Shown here in pieces: positions 28,957 to 38,831 of a stretch of DNA of 64,000 nt. Both the position numbers and the translations under genes were made by a program. The notes below the pieces were generated by a model. The model did not search any database, was not told the DNA's origin, and worked only from the letters and a program-made list of their open reading frames with translations. Source of the stretch: Roseinatronobacter sp. S2 (GTDB lineage: Bacteria; Pseudomonadota; Alphaproteobacteria; Rhodobacterales; Rhodobacteraceae); NCBI RefSeq assembly GCF_029581395.1, contig NZ_CP121113.1, positions 2,476,001-2,540,000 of the forward strand, in the 5' to 3' direction. Position 1 is the first letter of the stretch; every line of letters begins with the position of its first letter.

Positions 28957-30297
28957 TCACGCCACGTTTTCCATCTCCGCGATGATCCCGTTGACAACAT
29001 CCGCCAGCAGGCCTTCATCCTCGCATTCCGCCATTACACGCACCAACGGCTCCGTGCCCGATTTGCGGATCAGCAGCCGCCCGCAGCCGTCAAGGCGCGC
29101 CTTGGCCGCGTCAATCGCGGCTTTCACATGATCCGATGACAGAATATCGACGCCCGGTGCCGTGCGCAAATTGCGCAGCATTTGCGGGACAGGGTCGAAA
29201 CTGCGCGCCAGCAGGGATGCGGGTTTCTGGGTCTCCATCATCGCGGCCAGAAAATGCAGCGCCGCAATCAGCCCGTCGCCGGTCGTGGCAAAATCGGTCA
29301 TCACAATATGGCCCGACTGCTCGCCGCCCAGGTTCCAGCCTCCCGCGCGCATGCGTTCCACCACATGCCGGTCCCCCACAGCCGTGCGTTCCAGCCGCAG
29401 GCCATGGCCCTGCAAGAACCGCTCCAACCCCAGATTGGACATGACCGTTGCCACCAGAACCCCGCCGTGCAACCGGTCCGCCTGCGCCCAGCGATGGGCA
29501 AACAGCGCCATGATCTGGTCGCCATCCGCAATCTGGCCGCGTTCGTCAATAATGATGACACGGTCCGCATCGCCATCCAGCGTGATGCCCAGATCAGCGC
29601 CTGTTTCCAGCACCTTGGCCGCACAATGGCGCGGATGGGTTGACCCGCAGTCAAGGTTGATATTGGTGCCGTTCGGTTCCACCGCCACCGTCACCACCTC
29701 GGCCCCCAATTCCCACAGCACTTGCGGCGCCACCTTATAGGCCGCACCATTGGCGCAATCCAGCACCACTTTCATACCCGAAAGCTGTGTGCCGCGCGGC
29801 AAGGTGGTCTTGGCATATTCGACATAGCGCCCGCCCGCATCCTCTATGCGTTTGGCCCGCCCGATATTGGCCGGTTGCGCGGGCGTGATCGGCCCGCCCA
29901 CAATGCGCTCGATCTCGGCTTCATCCGCATCCGACAGCTTGAAGCCGTCAGGGCCAAAGAACTTGATGCCATTGTCCTGATGCGCATTGTGACTTGCAGA
30001 AATCATGATCCCCAGATCCGCGCGCATGGACCGCGTCAAGAACCCCACAGCCGGCGTGGGCACCGGACCCAGCAACAGCACGTTCATTCCGGTCGATGTC
30101 AGCCCTGCCGTCAGTGCGGTTTCGATCATATAGCCCGACAGGCGCGTGTCCTTGCCGATGACAACACGGTGCCCGTTCGACCCGTCGCGCCGGAAATGCC
30201 GCCCCGCTGCCGCGCCCAGCTTCAGCGCCATTTCTGCGGTCATCGGATAGCTGTTTGCCGTGCCACGCACCCCGTCAGTGCCAAATAGCTTCCCCAT
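28957..30297 (-). CDS. glmM: Phosphoglucosamine mutase
   Basis: A 446-residue alpha-D-phosphohexomutase that interconverts glucosamine-6- and -1-phosphate on the way to UDP-GlcNAc for peptidoglycan and LPS. The phosphoserine Ser102 lies in [32 protein letters not shown] binds magnesium, GEQSGH contacts sugar and [12 protein letters not shown] phosphate. Length is standard. It overlaps the folP stop by one base, so folB, folP and glmM probably form one transcript. Confidence 0.96.
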   Translation of the reverse strand: MGKLFGTDGVRGTANSYPMTAEMALKLGAAAGRHFRRDGSNGHRVVIGKDTRLSGYMIETALTAGLTSTGMNVLLLGPVPTPAVGFLTRSMRADLGIMISASHNAHQDNGIKFFGPDGFKLSDADEAEIERIVGGPITPAQPANIGRAKRIEDAGGRYVEYAKTTLPRGTQLSGMKVVLDCANGAAYKVAPQVLWELGAEVVTVAVEPNGTNINLDCGSTHPRHCAAKVLETGADLGITLDGDADRVIIIDERGQIADGDQIMALFAHRWAQADRLHGGVLVATVMSNLGLERFLQGHGLRLERTAVGDRHVVERMRAGGWNLGGEQSGHIVMTDFATTGDGLIAALHFLAAMMETQKPASLLARSFDPVPQMLRNLRTAPGVDILSSDHVKAAIDAAKARLDGCGRLLIRKSGTEPLVRVMAECEDEGLLADVVNGIIAEMENVA

Positions 30298-31316
30298 TAT
30301 GCCGGTTCCCTGTATTCAATGTTCAATGCCTGCCACATGGACAGCGCCTGTCGTGTCTGCGCCACGTCATGCACGCGTATTATCTGTGCGCCGCCGCTGG
30401 CCGCTGCCAATGCCACGGCAAGTGATCCTGCCACACGGTCTGCTGCGTCCTGCACCCCGCTGATGCTGCCTATGAACCGCTTGCGCGATGCCCCCAGCAA
30501 GATAGCACAGCCCGTCATATGCAGCAGGGGCAGATCGCGCAGCAAGGCAAGATTATGCTCAATCGTTTTGCCAAACCCGATACCGGGGTCGACGATGATC
30601 TGCTGTGGCGCGATGCCTGCATCGGTGGCGCGGGCAATGGCCTGCATCAGCCAATCATACACATCCAGCCGCACATCCGCGTATTCGGGGTGGTTCTGCA
30701 TGGTCTGGGGGGTGCCCTGCGCATGCATCAGGCACACGGGCACGCCCGCATCGGCGACCACTTGCGCCAGATCACGGTCCCATGTCAGCGCTGACACATC
30801 ATTCACGATATCGGCGCCCGCCGCCAGTGCTGCGGCTGCCACAGCCGCTTTGCGCGTATCGATCGAAATGGGATGTGTCAGCCCTTCGGCGCGCAGCGCG
30901 CGGATCAGCGGCGCAGTGCGCGCAATTTCTTCGTCGACGGGAACATCCTGTGCGCCCGGGCGGGTGGATTCGCCGCCAATGTCCAGAATATCGGCCCCGT
31001 CCGCCACCAGCCTGCGCGCTTGCGCCAGCGCGGCCGCCATGCTGTTAAACCGGCCCCCGTCGGAAAAACTGTCCGGCGTGACATTCACGATCCCCATGAT
31101 GCGGGGCCGGTCAAGGGCCAACCCGCAAAGCGGCGCGGGGGCGGCGGTCAGAATGTGGTCTGTCGCACTGTCGAACCCGCGACTGCTGCGCGCATCAGCG
31201 TCACGCGCCAATATGTCGATACCGGCGATGCGCAGCGCCCTTTGCCCCCGCAGGGCGGGCATGTCGGCGGTGGCCAGCGCCGCGGGGCGCAGATAGGGAC
31301 AAAGATAGGTTTTCAT
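30297..31316 (-). CDS. folP: Dihydropteroate synthase
   Basis: A 339-residue TIM-barrel enzyme joining p-aminobenzoate to the pterin pyrophosphate in folate synthesis, the target of sulfonamides. Motifs: [18 protein letters not shown] (about residues 73-90), [47 protein letters not shown] and [11 protein letters not shown]. An N-terminal extension of about 65 residues before the barrel is longer than in E. coli but typical for Rhodobacteraceae. It is followed without a gap by glmM, as in many proteobacteria. Confidence 0.95.
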   Translation of the reverse strand: MKTYLCPYLRPAALATADMPALRGQRALRIAGIDILARDADARSSRGFDSATDHILTAAPAPLCGLALDRPRIMGIVNVTPDSFSDGGRFNSMAAALAQARRLVADGADILDIGGESTRPGAQDVPVDEEIARTAPLIRALRAEGLTHPISIDTRKAAVAAAALAAGADIVNDVSALTWDRDLAQVVADAGVPVCLMHAQGTPQTMQNHPEYADVRLDVYDWLMQAIARATDAGIAPQQIIVDPGIGFGKTIEHNLALLRDLPLLHMTGCAILLGASRKRFIGSISGVQDAADRVAGSLAVALAAASGGAQIIRVHDVAQTRQALSMWQALNIEYREPA

Positions 31317-31367
31317 ACCATCTATTTGCCCGTTTCAGCGTGACAGCACAAGATGTCGCTTAATTTG

Positions 31368-32288
31368 TCAGGCGGGCAAACGGCCTTGCGGCACATGGCT
31401 GCCGGGGGGGATGGGCAAACCGTCCGGTGCCAGTAGCCGTTCTGCCGCCACATGTTCCGCCAGCCACAGCGCCAGTGCGACGCCATCACGCGGGCTGCAA
31501 TCGGGGCTGTCGGTTGAATCCAGGATCAGTTTGGACGGCGCCCAGACAATCATCTGGCCCTGCTTCATGGCCCAGTCTATTTCCGTGCGGCTGGCCACCA
31601 CAACGCAGCGGCGGTCCAACGCCGCCAGACGCCATGCATTCTGTTCCAGCGCCAGCAGATCAATCCGGCGCTGAACAGCGCGGGGGCCAACTTCGGGCGG
31701 GGGATCAGACGGCATGCCCACACACAAGATCACAGGCAGACCACCGGCCTGCAATGCGTCCAGACGCGCCGCAAGGCCGGGTGCTGCGATCATGTCATTG
31801 TCCAGATACACGACCAGCGGATGCACCGCTTCTTCCTGACCTGCGTCGTCCAGCGCGCGCAGCGGCTGGGACGCGCGGTTGCGCACGATTTCCACCCCCA
31901 ACGCCCCCGGCCCGCGATCAAGTTTCTCGACCCGGACAAAGGCACGCATGGCCTGCGGTTCCAACAAAATGCGTTCTGCAATGCGTTCGGCCAGCGTTTC
32001 CAGCAGGTTCAGGCGTTCTGCGGCCAGTTCAGCGGCAATGGATTCGGTGATGCGGTCATAGGACAGAATGCGGTCCACATCATCATCCAGTGGTTCGGGG
32101 TTGGGCCGCACTTCAACCACGATATTGAAGCGCACGCGCTGGCGCTGGCCGCGTTCGGCCTGAAATGCGCCGATCTCGACCTCGACGATATGATCGCGCA
32201 GGCTGATGCGGTCGCGCGGATCGGCGGGCGCCGAGGCTTCGGCGCGCGCCTCGGGGTGGGCAAAAGCCAGTCGTATATCAGAACTCAT
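31368..32288 (-). CDS. folB: Dihydroneopterin aldolase FolB with a C-terminal extension
   Basis: A 306-residue protein. Residues about 25-140 are a FolB/FolX domain (SLRDHIVEVEIGAFQAERGQRQRVRFNIVVEV, ILSYDRITESIAAEL, NLLETLAERIAERIL, VEKLDRGPGALGVEI), which makes 6-hydroxymethyl-dihydropterin. Residues about 145-306 form an unrelated second domain (HPLVVYLDNDMIAAPGLAAR, VILCVGMPSDPPPE, LLALEQNAWRLAAL, GQMIVWAPSKLILDSTDSPD) of unknown function. Ordinary FolB is about 120 residues. The ATG at 32288 has AAGG upstream; a GTG at 32306 is an alternative. It lies 51 nt upstream of folP. Confidence 0.87.
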   Translation of the reverse strand: MSSDIRLAFAHPEARAEASAPADPRDRISLRDHIVEVEIGAFQAERGQRQRVRFNIVVEVRPNPEPLDDDVDRILSYDRITESIAAELAAERLNLLETLAERIAERILLEPQAMRAFVRVEKLDRGPGALGVEIVRNRASQPLRALDDAGQEEAVHPLVVYLDNDMIAAPGLAARLDALQAGGLPVILCVGMPSDPPPEVGPRAVQRRIDLLALEQNAWRLAALDRRCVVVASRTEIDWAMKQGQMIVWAPSKLILDSTDSPDCSPRDGVALALWLAEHVAAERLLAPDGLPIPPGSHVPQGRLPA

Positions 32289-32412
32289 TGCGGCATCCTT
32301 CGTCACCTGCGCCTGTCATACCGACTATGCGGCTGGGTTCAACGCAGATTTGCGCCATCGGGTTCCGCATATGCGACATTGCGCCTGCCCCAACGCCTGC
32401 CCCGTCACCGGA

Positions 32413-33477
32413 TCAGCCACGATAGAAAAGATGCGCACCAATTTGTGTCGTTTGCGTGAAACGGTTCGACCATGACGGGTTTACCGCGGTGGTGTGGAAA
32501 TATTGCGCCCCGCCCGTCAACCCGCGATGCGCGCCTTGCGCCATGATATAACCGATACGCCGCGCCAGATCCGCCGCGCGGCGGTTGGGCATGCTTTCCG
32601 GGCGCCCGTCACAAGCAAAGCTGAACTGACAGCCCCCGATGCGCCCCGCAACAGCACCTTGATAGACCACACCGCAAATGCTGTTGGGGAAATCGCGCGA
32701 CTGCACCCTGTTCATGATGACTTCTGCAACGGCAAACTGCCCCTTCAGGGTTTCGCCACGGGCTTCATGATAGATGGCCGTTGCCAGACATTGCGCCTGC
32801 TCATCCAGATCGCTGATGGATTGCCGGCGCAGCCACGATACCGAATATTGCACAACGCGCCGTTCCAGCGCAGCAGGGCGCGCGACAGGGCGTTGCGATT
32901 TAAGCGGTGCAAAACTGGCACCAAGCGCCACAGGTGCCGCCACAACGCCGCTTGTGGACAGATGCGCGTCGATATCAATATCGGCATTATCCGCGTCCGC
33001 CATGCGCGATGCGTCGTCATCGACATGCGGGACTGCGCGCAATTCGTCAAACAGCGACGCCAGCGCCTTCAGGTCAACGTCGCGGCCAAAATGCCGGTTC
33101 TGGTTCAGCCCATAACTGTCGGTGGTCAAGCCGGTCGCAGAGGCGTTGTTCATGCGCATCCGGTCAACGTTCAGCAAGACATCATTGCGAACAGAAGGAT
33201 TGCTGCCCTGCAACGCAGCCATCACCAGCTTTGCGCGCATATCGCCGTTCAGGGTGGCATTCTCGACGCGCGATCCCATGCTGGGCAGGGCCACAAGCAA
33301 CGACATGCCCCAGATCGCAGACACGGTAAATACCCTCCGCGCACGTCCCTTAATACGGGCCTTAACATGGGCCTTCACACGCGGGCCGCGTGCCCCACAA
33401 GGCCCCGACGCATGGTCTGGTCCGGTTTCTGGCTGGCACGGTTGCACAGGTTTCATATGTTCAACAGATTTCGTCAT
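32413..33477 (-). CDS. SleB/CwlJ-like cell wall hydrolase
   Basis: A 354-residue protein with a basic cytoplasmic N-terminus, one hydrophobic anchor at about residues 47-68 (RRVFTVSAIWGMSLLVALPS), an unstructured periplasmic stretch, and a C-terminal Hydrolase_2 domain (about 235-354: AQCLATAIYHEARGETLKGQ, FAVAEVIMNRVQS, ICGVVYQG, CQFSFACDGRPE, GAQYFHTTAVNPSW). The catalytic glutamate is in YHEARGE. Such enzymes cleave peptidoglycan glycan strands; in non-sporulating alphaproteobacteria they are taken to remodel the wall. The start is uncertain; 33477 gives the best domain layout. Confidence 0.87.
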   Translation of the reverse strand: MTKSVEHMKPVQPCQPETGPDHASGPCGARGPRVKAHVKARIKGRARRVFTVSAIWGMSLLVALPSMGSRVENATLNGDMRAKLVMAALQGSNPSVRNDVLLNVDRMRMNNASATGLTTDSYGLNQNRHFGRDVDLKALASLFDELRAVPHVDDDASRMADADNADIDIDAHLSTSGVVAAPVALGASFAPLKSQRPVARPAALERRVVQYSVSWLRRQSISDLDEQAQCLATAIYHEARGETLKGQFAVAEVIMNRVQSRDFPNSICGVVYQGAVAGRIGGCQFSFACDGRPESMPNRRAADLARRIGYIMAQGAHRGLTGGAQYFHTTAVNPSWSNRFTQTTQIGAHLFYRG

Positions 33478-33646
33478 TTTCAAATCGCGCCGTTCCCCTG
33501 GCGCATAACACCTAACTGAAGCAATATTACATTTCCGTGATCGCCATATTCGAAAAATGCCTAAAAATCCACCCACCCCGGCAAAACACATTCATGGCTT
33601 GGCATATCCTTGCCGAGCCATTACAGAAATTCCCTTATTTATATGG

Positions 33647-36190
33647 TCAGGCCAGATCTTCTTCGATCACAAGCTGCGCGGCGGCAAGGCGTGCAACCGG
33701 CACCCTGAACGGCGAACAGGACACATAGTCAAACCCAAGATCGCGGCAGAAACGAATCGATTCGGGGTTGCCGCCATGTTCACCACAGATTGACAGTGTC
33801 AGATCATCGCGCGCCGCGCGCCCCCGTTCCGCCCCAAGGCGCAGCAATTCGCCCACACCATCCAGATCCAGTGTGTGAAACGGATCTTCGGGAAACACCC
33901 CTTGCTGCACATAATCCGACATGAAGCGCCCCGCATCATCGCGCGACAAACCATAGGTCATCTGGGTCAGGTCATTGGTGCCGAAAGACAGGAAGCTGGC
34001 ATGCAGTGCAATGTCGCCTGCGCGCAACGCGGCGCGCGGTGTTTCCACCATCACCCCCAGCTTGTAGTCGAATGTCCCGCCAGAGCGCGAGCGGACAGCC
34101 GCAGCGGCGGCATCAATACGGGTTTTCACCAACTCGACCTCGCGCATGGCCGACACCAGCGGGATCATGATTTCCGGCACAATATGCGCGTTGCGGCGGC
34201 TGATCTCTATCGTGGCCTCGAATATGGCGCGCACCTGCATTTCATAGATTTCAGGAATCGTCACACCCAGACGCACGCCGCGCATACCCAACATGGGGTT
34301 GAATTCCGACAGCGCCTCGGCGCGGCGGGTGATTTCGGACAGCGGCTTGCCAAGGGCATCGGCCAGAAACCGCAGCCCTTCCTTGGAGTGCGGCAGGAAT
34401 TCATGCAAGGGCGGGTCAAACAGCCGGATGCAGACGGGCTGGCCCTGCATGATTTCGAACAGGTCAATGAAATCCGCGCGCTGCATGGGCAGCAAGCGTT
34501 CCAGCGCGTCCGAGCGGTCCTCTGCCGTGTCGGCAAAAATCATCTCGCGCATCAATGTCAGGCGGTCATCTTCAAAGAACATATGTTCCGTGCGGCACAG
34601 CCCGATGCCCTGCGCCAGAAACCCCCGCGCAATCCGCGCATCCGCCGGCGTGTCGGCATTCGCACGAATGCCGATGTCGCGCCGCGCATCCGCCCAGGAC
34701 AGCAATGTCTGAAACCTGTCATCCAGCGCCGGTTCCAAAAGCGGCACCTCGCCCAGAAAAATCTGTCCACTTGTTCCGTCCACGGTCAGGACATCGCCTT
34801 CGGACAGGGTGCGCCCGCCCGCAGTCAGGGTTTTGCGCCGCGCGTCGATCTGGATACGCGACACCCCCACCACACAAGGCACCCCCAGCCCCCGCCCGAT
34901 CACTGCGGCGTGGCTGGTCATGCCGCCGCGTTCGGTCAAAACGGCGCTGGCCGCATGCATGCCGCGAATATCCTCGGGCGTGGTTTCGCGCCGCACCAGA
35001 ATGCAGGCCTCGTCACGCGCGGCACTGGCCTGTGCGGCACCCGAGCTGAACACCAAACGCCCGATGGCCGCGCCGGGGCTGGCGGCAATGCCGCGCGCGA
35101 ACACCTCGGGGCGGCTGCGCGGGTCCACCTGACGGTGCAGCAATTCGCTGAGCGCCTTGGGCGGTATGCGCATCAATGCCTCGTCGCGCGGGATGATATC
35201 GTCATTGGCCAGATCGACCACCACCCGCACAGCCGCCCGCGACGACCGTGGCACATTGATCGCATCCAGCACCCACAGCTTGCCATCATCAAGGGTGAAC
35301 TCGATCTCCATTTCCTCGCGCAGGCGCTTGCGGGCATTGGCCCCGTGCTCCAGCAGTTGCGCATAGGCATCGGGGCAGTATTCCTGCAACGACGGCCCGC
35401 GCGCGTCGCGCGTCAGATACAGCACATTCGCCCCGTTCTTCAGCGCGTCCGCCCCGTGCTGCCCGTCGGATTTGAACCGCCCCATCACCTGCGGCACGCC
35501 AGTATCGGCATCGATAAACCGGATCAGACCGGCACCGCTAAGCCCCAGACCAACGCCGCCTGCCATCGCCTGAACCACCAGCCCCAGCCCCGCATCACCG
35601 GATGCGCCCTTGGCCTGCCGCAACAGCCGCGCCGATGTCCCTTCCCATGCCCGCGCCATGGAGCGCAGCACATCCGCCAGCTGTTGCGCGGGCGACTGGG
35701 GGAAGGGTTCTTCCACCTCGGATTCGTATTCGCGCAGCGCCGCATGCAGCGCAGACAGCGACGGTTCTGCCGCGTCAAACATATCGGGGTCCAGATGGGC
35801 CACATGCGCGGCATAGGATTGCACGAACCGCAGGTAGATCGCGGTTGCCACAGCCTCGCCATGGGTTTCGCTGATCTGGGCATGTATTTCGTCATTCATG
35901 CCGATATTCAAAATCGCCGCTGGTCCCCCCCATTCGGGATGCTCGGCCGAGGGGCGCACCGACAAAAGTTGCCCCTTGGGGAAATGCCCCAGCAGATGGC
36001 GCAGGTTCATCTGCGCGCCGGTCGCAATTTCGCGCACCACCGCAAAGGACAGCGCCACAGTCTGCGGCACCGGCATGTCCAGCCGCACCAGCCGTTGCAG
36101 GCATTTTGCGCGCCAGCCATGGGTCTGGCGCTTGATGGGCGCCGATCCGGTGATCTGCGCGTAATCGGTCAGGGTCAGGTATTTGGGCAT
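33647..36190 (-). CDS. PPDK-like PEP-utilising enzyme with a diverged N-terminal domain
   Basis: An 847-residue protein related to pyruvate phosphate dikinase. The central swivel domain keeps the catalytic histidine in TERGGMTSHAAVIGRG and the C-terminal PEP/pyruvate TIM barrel is well kept (GIGLCRTEHMFFEDDRL, LFDPPLHEFLPH, NPMLGMRGVRLG, LSFGTNDLTQMTYG, SICGEHGGNPESI). The N-terminal ATP-binding region is recognisable but altered: SVRPSAEHPEWGGPAAILNIG replaces the usual SVRSGA..MPGMMDTILNLG, and LDAINVPRSS stands where PPDK has QTRxGKR. It may therefore bind PEP without being a normal dikinase. AGAAGG precedes the ATG at 36190; the frame extends upstream into repeat copy 3. Confidence 0.85.
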   Translation of the reverse strand: MPKYLTLTDYAQITGSAPIKRQTHGWRAKCLQRLVRLDMPVPQTVALSFAVVREIATGAQMNLRHLLGHFPKGQLLSVRPSAEHPEWGGPAAILNIGMNDEIHAQISETHGEAVATAIYLRFVQSYAAHVAHLDPDMFDAAEPSLSALHAALREYESEVEEPFPQSPAQQLADVLRSMARAWEGTSARLLRQAKGASGDAGLGLVVQAMAGGVGLGLSGAGLIRFIDADTGVPQVMGRFKSDGQHGADALKNGANVLYLTRDARGPSLQEYCPDAYAQLLEHGANARKRLREEMEIEFTLDDGKLWVLDAINVPRSSRAAVRVVVDLANDDIIPRDEALMRIPPKALSELLHRQVDPRSRPEVFARGIAASPGAAIGRLVFSSGAAQASAARDEACILVRRETTPEDIRGMHAASAVLTERGGMTSHAAVIGRGLGVPCVVGVSRIQIDARRKTLTAGGRTLSEGDVLTVDGTSGQIFLGEVPLLEPALDDRFQTLLSWADARRDIGIRANADTPADARIARGFLAQGIGLCRTEHMFFEDDRLTLMREMIFADTAEDRSDALERLLPMQRADFIDLFEIMQGQPVCIRLFDPPLHEFLPHSKEGLRFLADALGKPLSEITRRAEALSEFNPMLGMRGVRLGVTIPEIYEMQVRAIFEATIEISRRNAHIVPEIMIPLVSAMREVELVKTRIDAAAAAVRSRSGGTFDYKLGVMVETPRAALRAGDIALHASFLSFGTNDLTQMTYGLSRDDAGRFMSDYVQQGVFPEDPFHTLDLDGVGELLRLGAERGRAARDDLTLSICGEHGGNPESIRFCRDLGFDYVSCSPFRVPVARLAAAQLVIEEDLA

Positions 36191-36336
36191 TTCACACCTT
36201 CTGGCTGCGGCGCAGCATAGGCCAATGCCACGCAGACTCAAGGTTTTGTTATCGCCTGTGCCTTTTGGCCCGCCCGTGACGGATGGCAATGCCGCGCCGT
36301 GCAGTTCTGGCCTGTTACGGTCATTGGGGAGCTTCC

Positions 36337-36508
36337 CAAGGCGCGGAATCAAGGCCGCAGGCCGCCGCGCCATCGGTGGGCCGTCCCGCGGCCTGCCGAT
36401 TTTGCTTATGGTGTTTCAATCCTTTGAAGTCAGGAATATGCCGCCTGCATAAAGCGAAATTCACTGGCGTCGGACCGGTAGACCCCGGCCCACCGCTGGC
36501 GCGGGCTT
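36337..36508 (-). repeat. MITE-like inverted-repeat element, copy 3 of 4 (minus orientation)
   Basis: Reading the minus strand it begins AAGCCCGCGCCAGCGGTGGG and GGGGTCTACCGGTCC, has the internal palindrome with one change (ATGCAGGCGGCAT, 36438-36450) and ends ATCGGCAGGCCGCGGGACGG with CCCACCGATGGCGCGG and the CCGCGCCTTGG tail. It fills most of the 366-nt gap between the PPDK-like gene and glyS; the rest (36191-36336) shows no gene. Confidence 0.85.
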
Positions 36509-36556
36509 TGTTCAAGTGTGAAGGGCAGCAAAAGGCCAGAACAAGCAGCCAGTGCG

Positions 36557-38821
36557 CTACCCCTCAACCCGCGTCAGGTCGGCCACTTGCAGGCAGGTGG
36601 CGCGGATGCGGTGCAGCAGGTTCAGGCGGTTGCGGCGCAATATCTGGTTGTCGGCATTGATCTGCACCGCATCAAAAAACGCATCGATCGGCGCGCGCAG
36701 CGCGGCCATGGCCTGCATCGCGGCACCGAAATCTTCCGCCCCCATGGCGGGGGTGATGGCCGCTTCTGCCTGATCAAGGGCTGCAAACAGCGCCTTTTCT
36801 TCCGGCGTTTCGGCCAGTTTCGGATCAGGCCCGAAGGAATATTCCACCCCGTCCTTGGCTTCTTCCTTGGTCAGAATATTGTTCGCGCGCTTGAACCCTT
36901 GCAGCAGGTTTTCCCCGTCACTGGTTTTCAGGAACGCGGCCAGCGCTTCCGCGCGTTTGACCAGTAGTGTCAGGTCATCATTATTCGGCATCGCAAGGCA
37001 GGCGTCGATCACGTCATGGCGAATGCCTTGCTCGCGGAGGTGGACCTTGAGCCGGTCGTGGAAGAAGGCGAGGAGGTTTTCCGCAGCAGACGCAGAACTC
37101 GCTACAAGTTCGACGGTTTCATCTCCCTCTTGGAATACGACCATGCTGACTTCGGTATTTTTCAATTCAGATTTTACTAGGGTCATCGCCGACGCGAACG
37201 TATGACCCTCGGCAATAGCCCTCTTCAAGCGCTCTAATGCCACCAAGTCCTGTTCGTCCCAGTTTCCAGCCGCATAAACCGGACACATTTTTTGATCGAA
37301 TATCAAAACCGCGAGAAGAGGTGCTAACCTGAATCTTAACCCATTCCCCAACACCAACCGAATAACCCCCAGCGCTGCCCTGCGAAGCGCGTAAGGGTCT
37401 TTCGACCCTGTGGGTTTTTCATCAATCGCCCAGAACCCCGTAAGCGTGTCCATCTTGTCGGCCAAAGCCACGGCCACGGAAACCGGCGATGATGGCACGG
37501 AATCCGATGGCCCAAGCGGCTGGTAATGCTCCACACAGGCGCGCGCCACGTCTTCGGGCAACCCTGCCGCCCGCGCGTAATAGCTGCCCATAAGCCCCTG
37601 AAGTTCGGGGAATTCCCCCACCATTTCCGACCGCAGGTCGGATTTCGCAACCCGTGCGGCCGTTGCTGCCACTTCCACATCAGCCCCCACCAGCGGCGCA
37701 ATCTCGCGCGCCAGCGCTTCAATCCGCGCCACACGGTCGGCTTGCGTGCCAAGCTTGTTATGGAAGGTCACCGCCGACAGCCCGGCCCCCATCCCTTCAA
37801 GCCCTGCATCAGCAATGGCGCGCAAGTCATTGTCCCAAAAGAATTTTGCATCCGACAGCCGCGCCGCCAACACCTTTTGATTGCCCGCAAGGATTGTCGC
37901 GCCACCGTCCACGGTTTCGCGGTTGGCCACTGTCACAAAGCCGGTGATCTGCCCCGATTTGGGGTCGCGCACCGAAAAGAACTTCTGGTGTTCCTTCATC
38001 GATGTTTGCAGCACTTCCGGCGGCAGGCCCAAAAATTGCGCGTCAATGCGCCCCATCAGCACCACCGGCCATTCGACCAGCCCTGCAACTTCTGCCAGCA
38101 AGCCCTTGTCTTCGACCAGTTCCAGCCCCGCCGCGAAAGCCATCTGGCTGGCATCATTCCAGATATGGTCGGCGCGTTCCACAGGGTCCAGAATAACGCG
38201 GGCGCGCTTCAGCTTCGCGGCGTAATCCTCGAAACTCACAACAGAAAATTTATCCGGTGCCATGAAGCGGTGACCGCGCGTGCGGTCGCCCGCCACAATC
38301 CCGTCCACGTCCAACGTCACCACCTCGGCCCCGTCTTCGCGCGACAGGATACACAGGATGGAATGCAAAGGCCGCACCCAGCGCAAGCTGCCCGACCCCC
38401 AACGCATGGATTTGGGCCATGGGAAATTGCGGATCGTGTGGTCCAGAACTTCGGCCACGATGGCGCTTGCCGCGCGCCCTTCGGTGACGACATGGGCAAT
38501 ATAGACCTGGCCCTTCTTGTCGTCGCGGATTTCCAGATCATCGCGCTGCAAACCGGTGGAACGGCAGAACCCCTCAACCGCCTTGTCGGGCGCGCCAACT
38601 TTCGGCCCGCGACGTTCTTCGCGCGTTGTCGGGCTGTGGTCAGTCACGCCCTGCACAGCCAGCGCAAGCCTGCGCGGCGTGGCGAAAGCCTGTGCGTGCG
38701 CATAGGTCAGGCCGCGTTCCACCAGCCCGTCCGTGACCATCCGCTTCAGCGCGTCGCAGGCACCCGCCTGCATACGCGCCGGAATTTCCTCGGAGAACAG
38801 CTCGATCAGAAGGTCAGCCAT
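36557..38821 (-). CDS. glyS: Glycyl-tRNA synthetase beta subunit
   Basis: A 754-residue beta chain of the alpha2beta2 glycyl-tRNA synthetase. It opens MADLLIELFSEEIPARMQAG, has REERRGPKVGAPDKAVEGFCR, KEHQKFFSV, LSDAKFFWDNDL, and ends in an anticodon-binding region with RAPIDAFFDAVQINADN and RNRLNLLHRIR. Residues about 483-578 (37090-37375) stand out: codons such as TTA, AGA, AGG, ATA, CTA and GTA are frequent although rare elsewhere, GC is lower, and this segment looks grafted. The frame stays open, so the gene should still be functional. Downstream of glyQ and a small membrane-protein gene in the same direction. Confidence 0.95.
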   Translation of the reverse strand: MADLLIELFSEEIPARMQAGACDALKRMVTDGLVERGLTYAHAQAFATPRRLALAVQGVTDHSPTTREERRGPKVGAPDKAVEGFCRSTGLQRDDLEIRDDKKGQVYIAHVVTEGRAASAIVAEVLDHTIRNFPWPKSMRWGSGSLRWVRPLHSILCILSREDGAEVVTLDVDGIVAGDRTRGHRFMAPDKFSVVSFEDYAAKLKRARVILDPVERADHIWNDASQMAFAAGLELVEDKGLLAEVAGLVEWPVVLMGRIDAQFLGLPPEVLQTSMKEHQKFFSVRDPKSGQITGFVTVANRETVDGGATILAGNQKVLAARLSDAKFFWDNDLRAIADAGLEGMGAGLSAVTFHNKLGTQADRVARIEALAREIAPLVGADVEVAATAARVAKSDLRSEMVGEFPELQGLMGSYYARAAGLPEDVARACVEHYQPLGPSDSVPSSPVSVAVALADKMDTLTGFWAIDEKPTGSKDPYALRRAALGVIRLVLGNGLRFRLAPLLAVLIFDQKMCPVYAAGNWDEQDLVALERLKRAIAEGHTFASAMTLVKSELKNTEVSMVVFQEGDETVELVASSASAAENLLAFFHDRLKVHLREQGIRHDVIDACLAMPNNDDLTLLVKRAEALAAFLKTSDGENLLQGFKRANNILTKEEAKDGVEYSFGPDPKLAETPEEKALFAALDQAEAAITPAMGAEDFGAAMQAMAALRAPIDAFFDAVQINADNQILRRNRLNLLHRIRATCLQVADLTRVEG

Positions 38822-38831
38822 GATAAGTCTT

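Noticed and set aside
33875..36220. A 781-codon open frame on the plus strand opposite the PPDK-like gene
   Set aside because: It is the mirror of a GC-rich coding frame; it shows no family motifs and His/Arg/Gln-rich composition typical of antisense reading.
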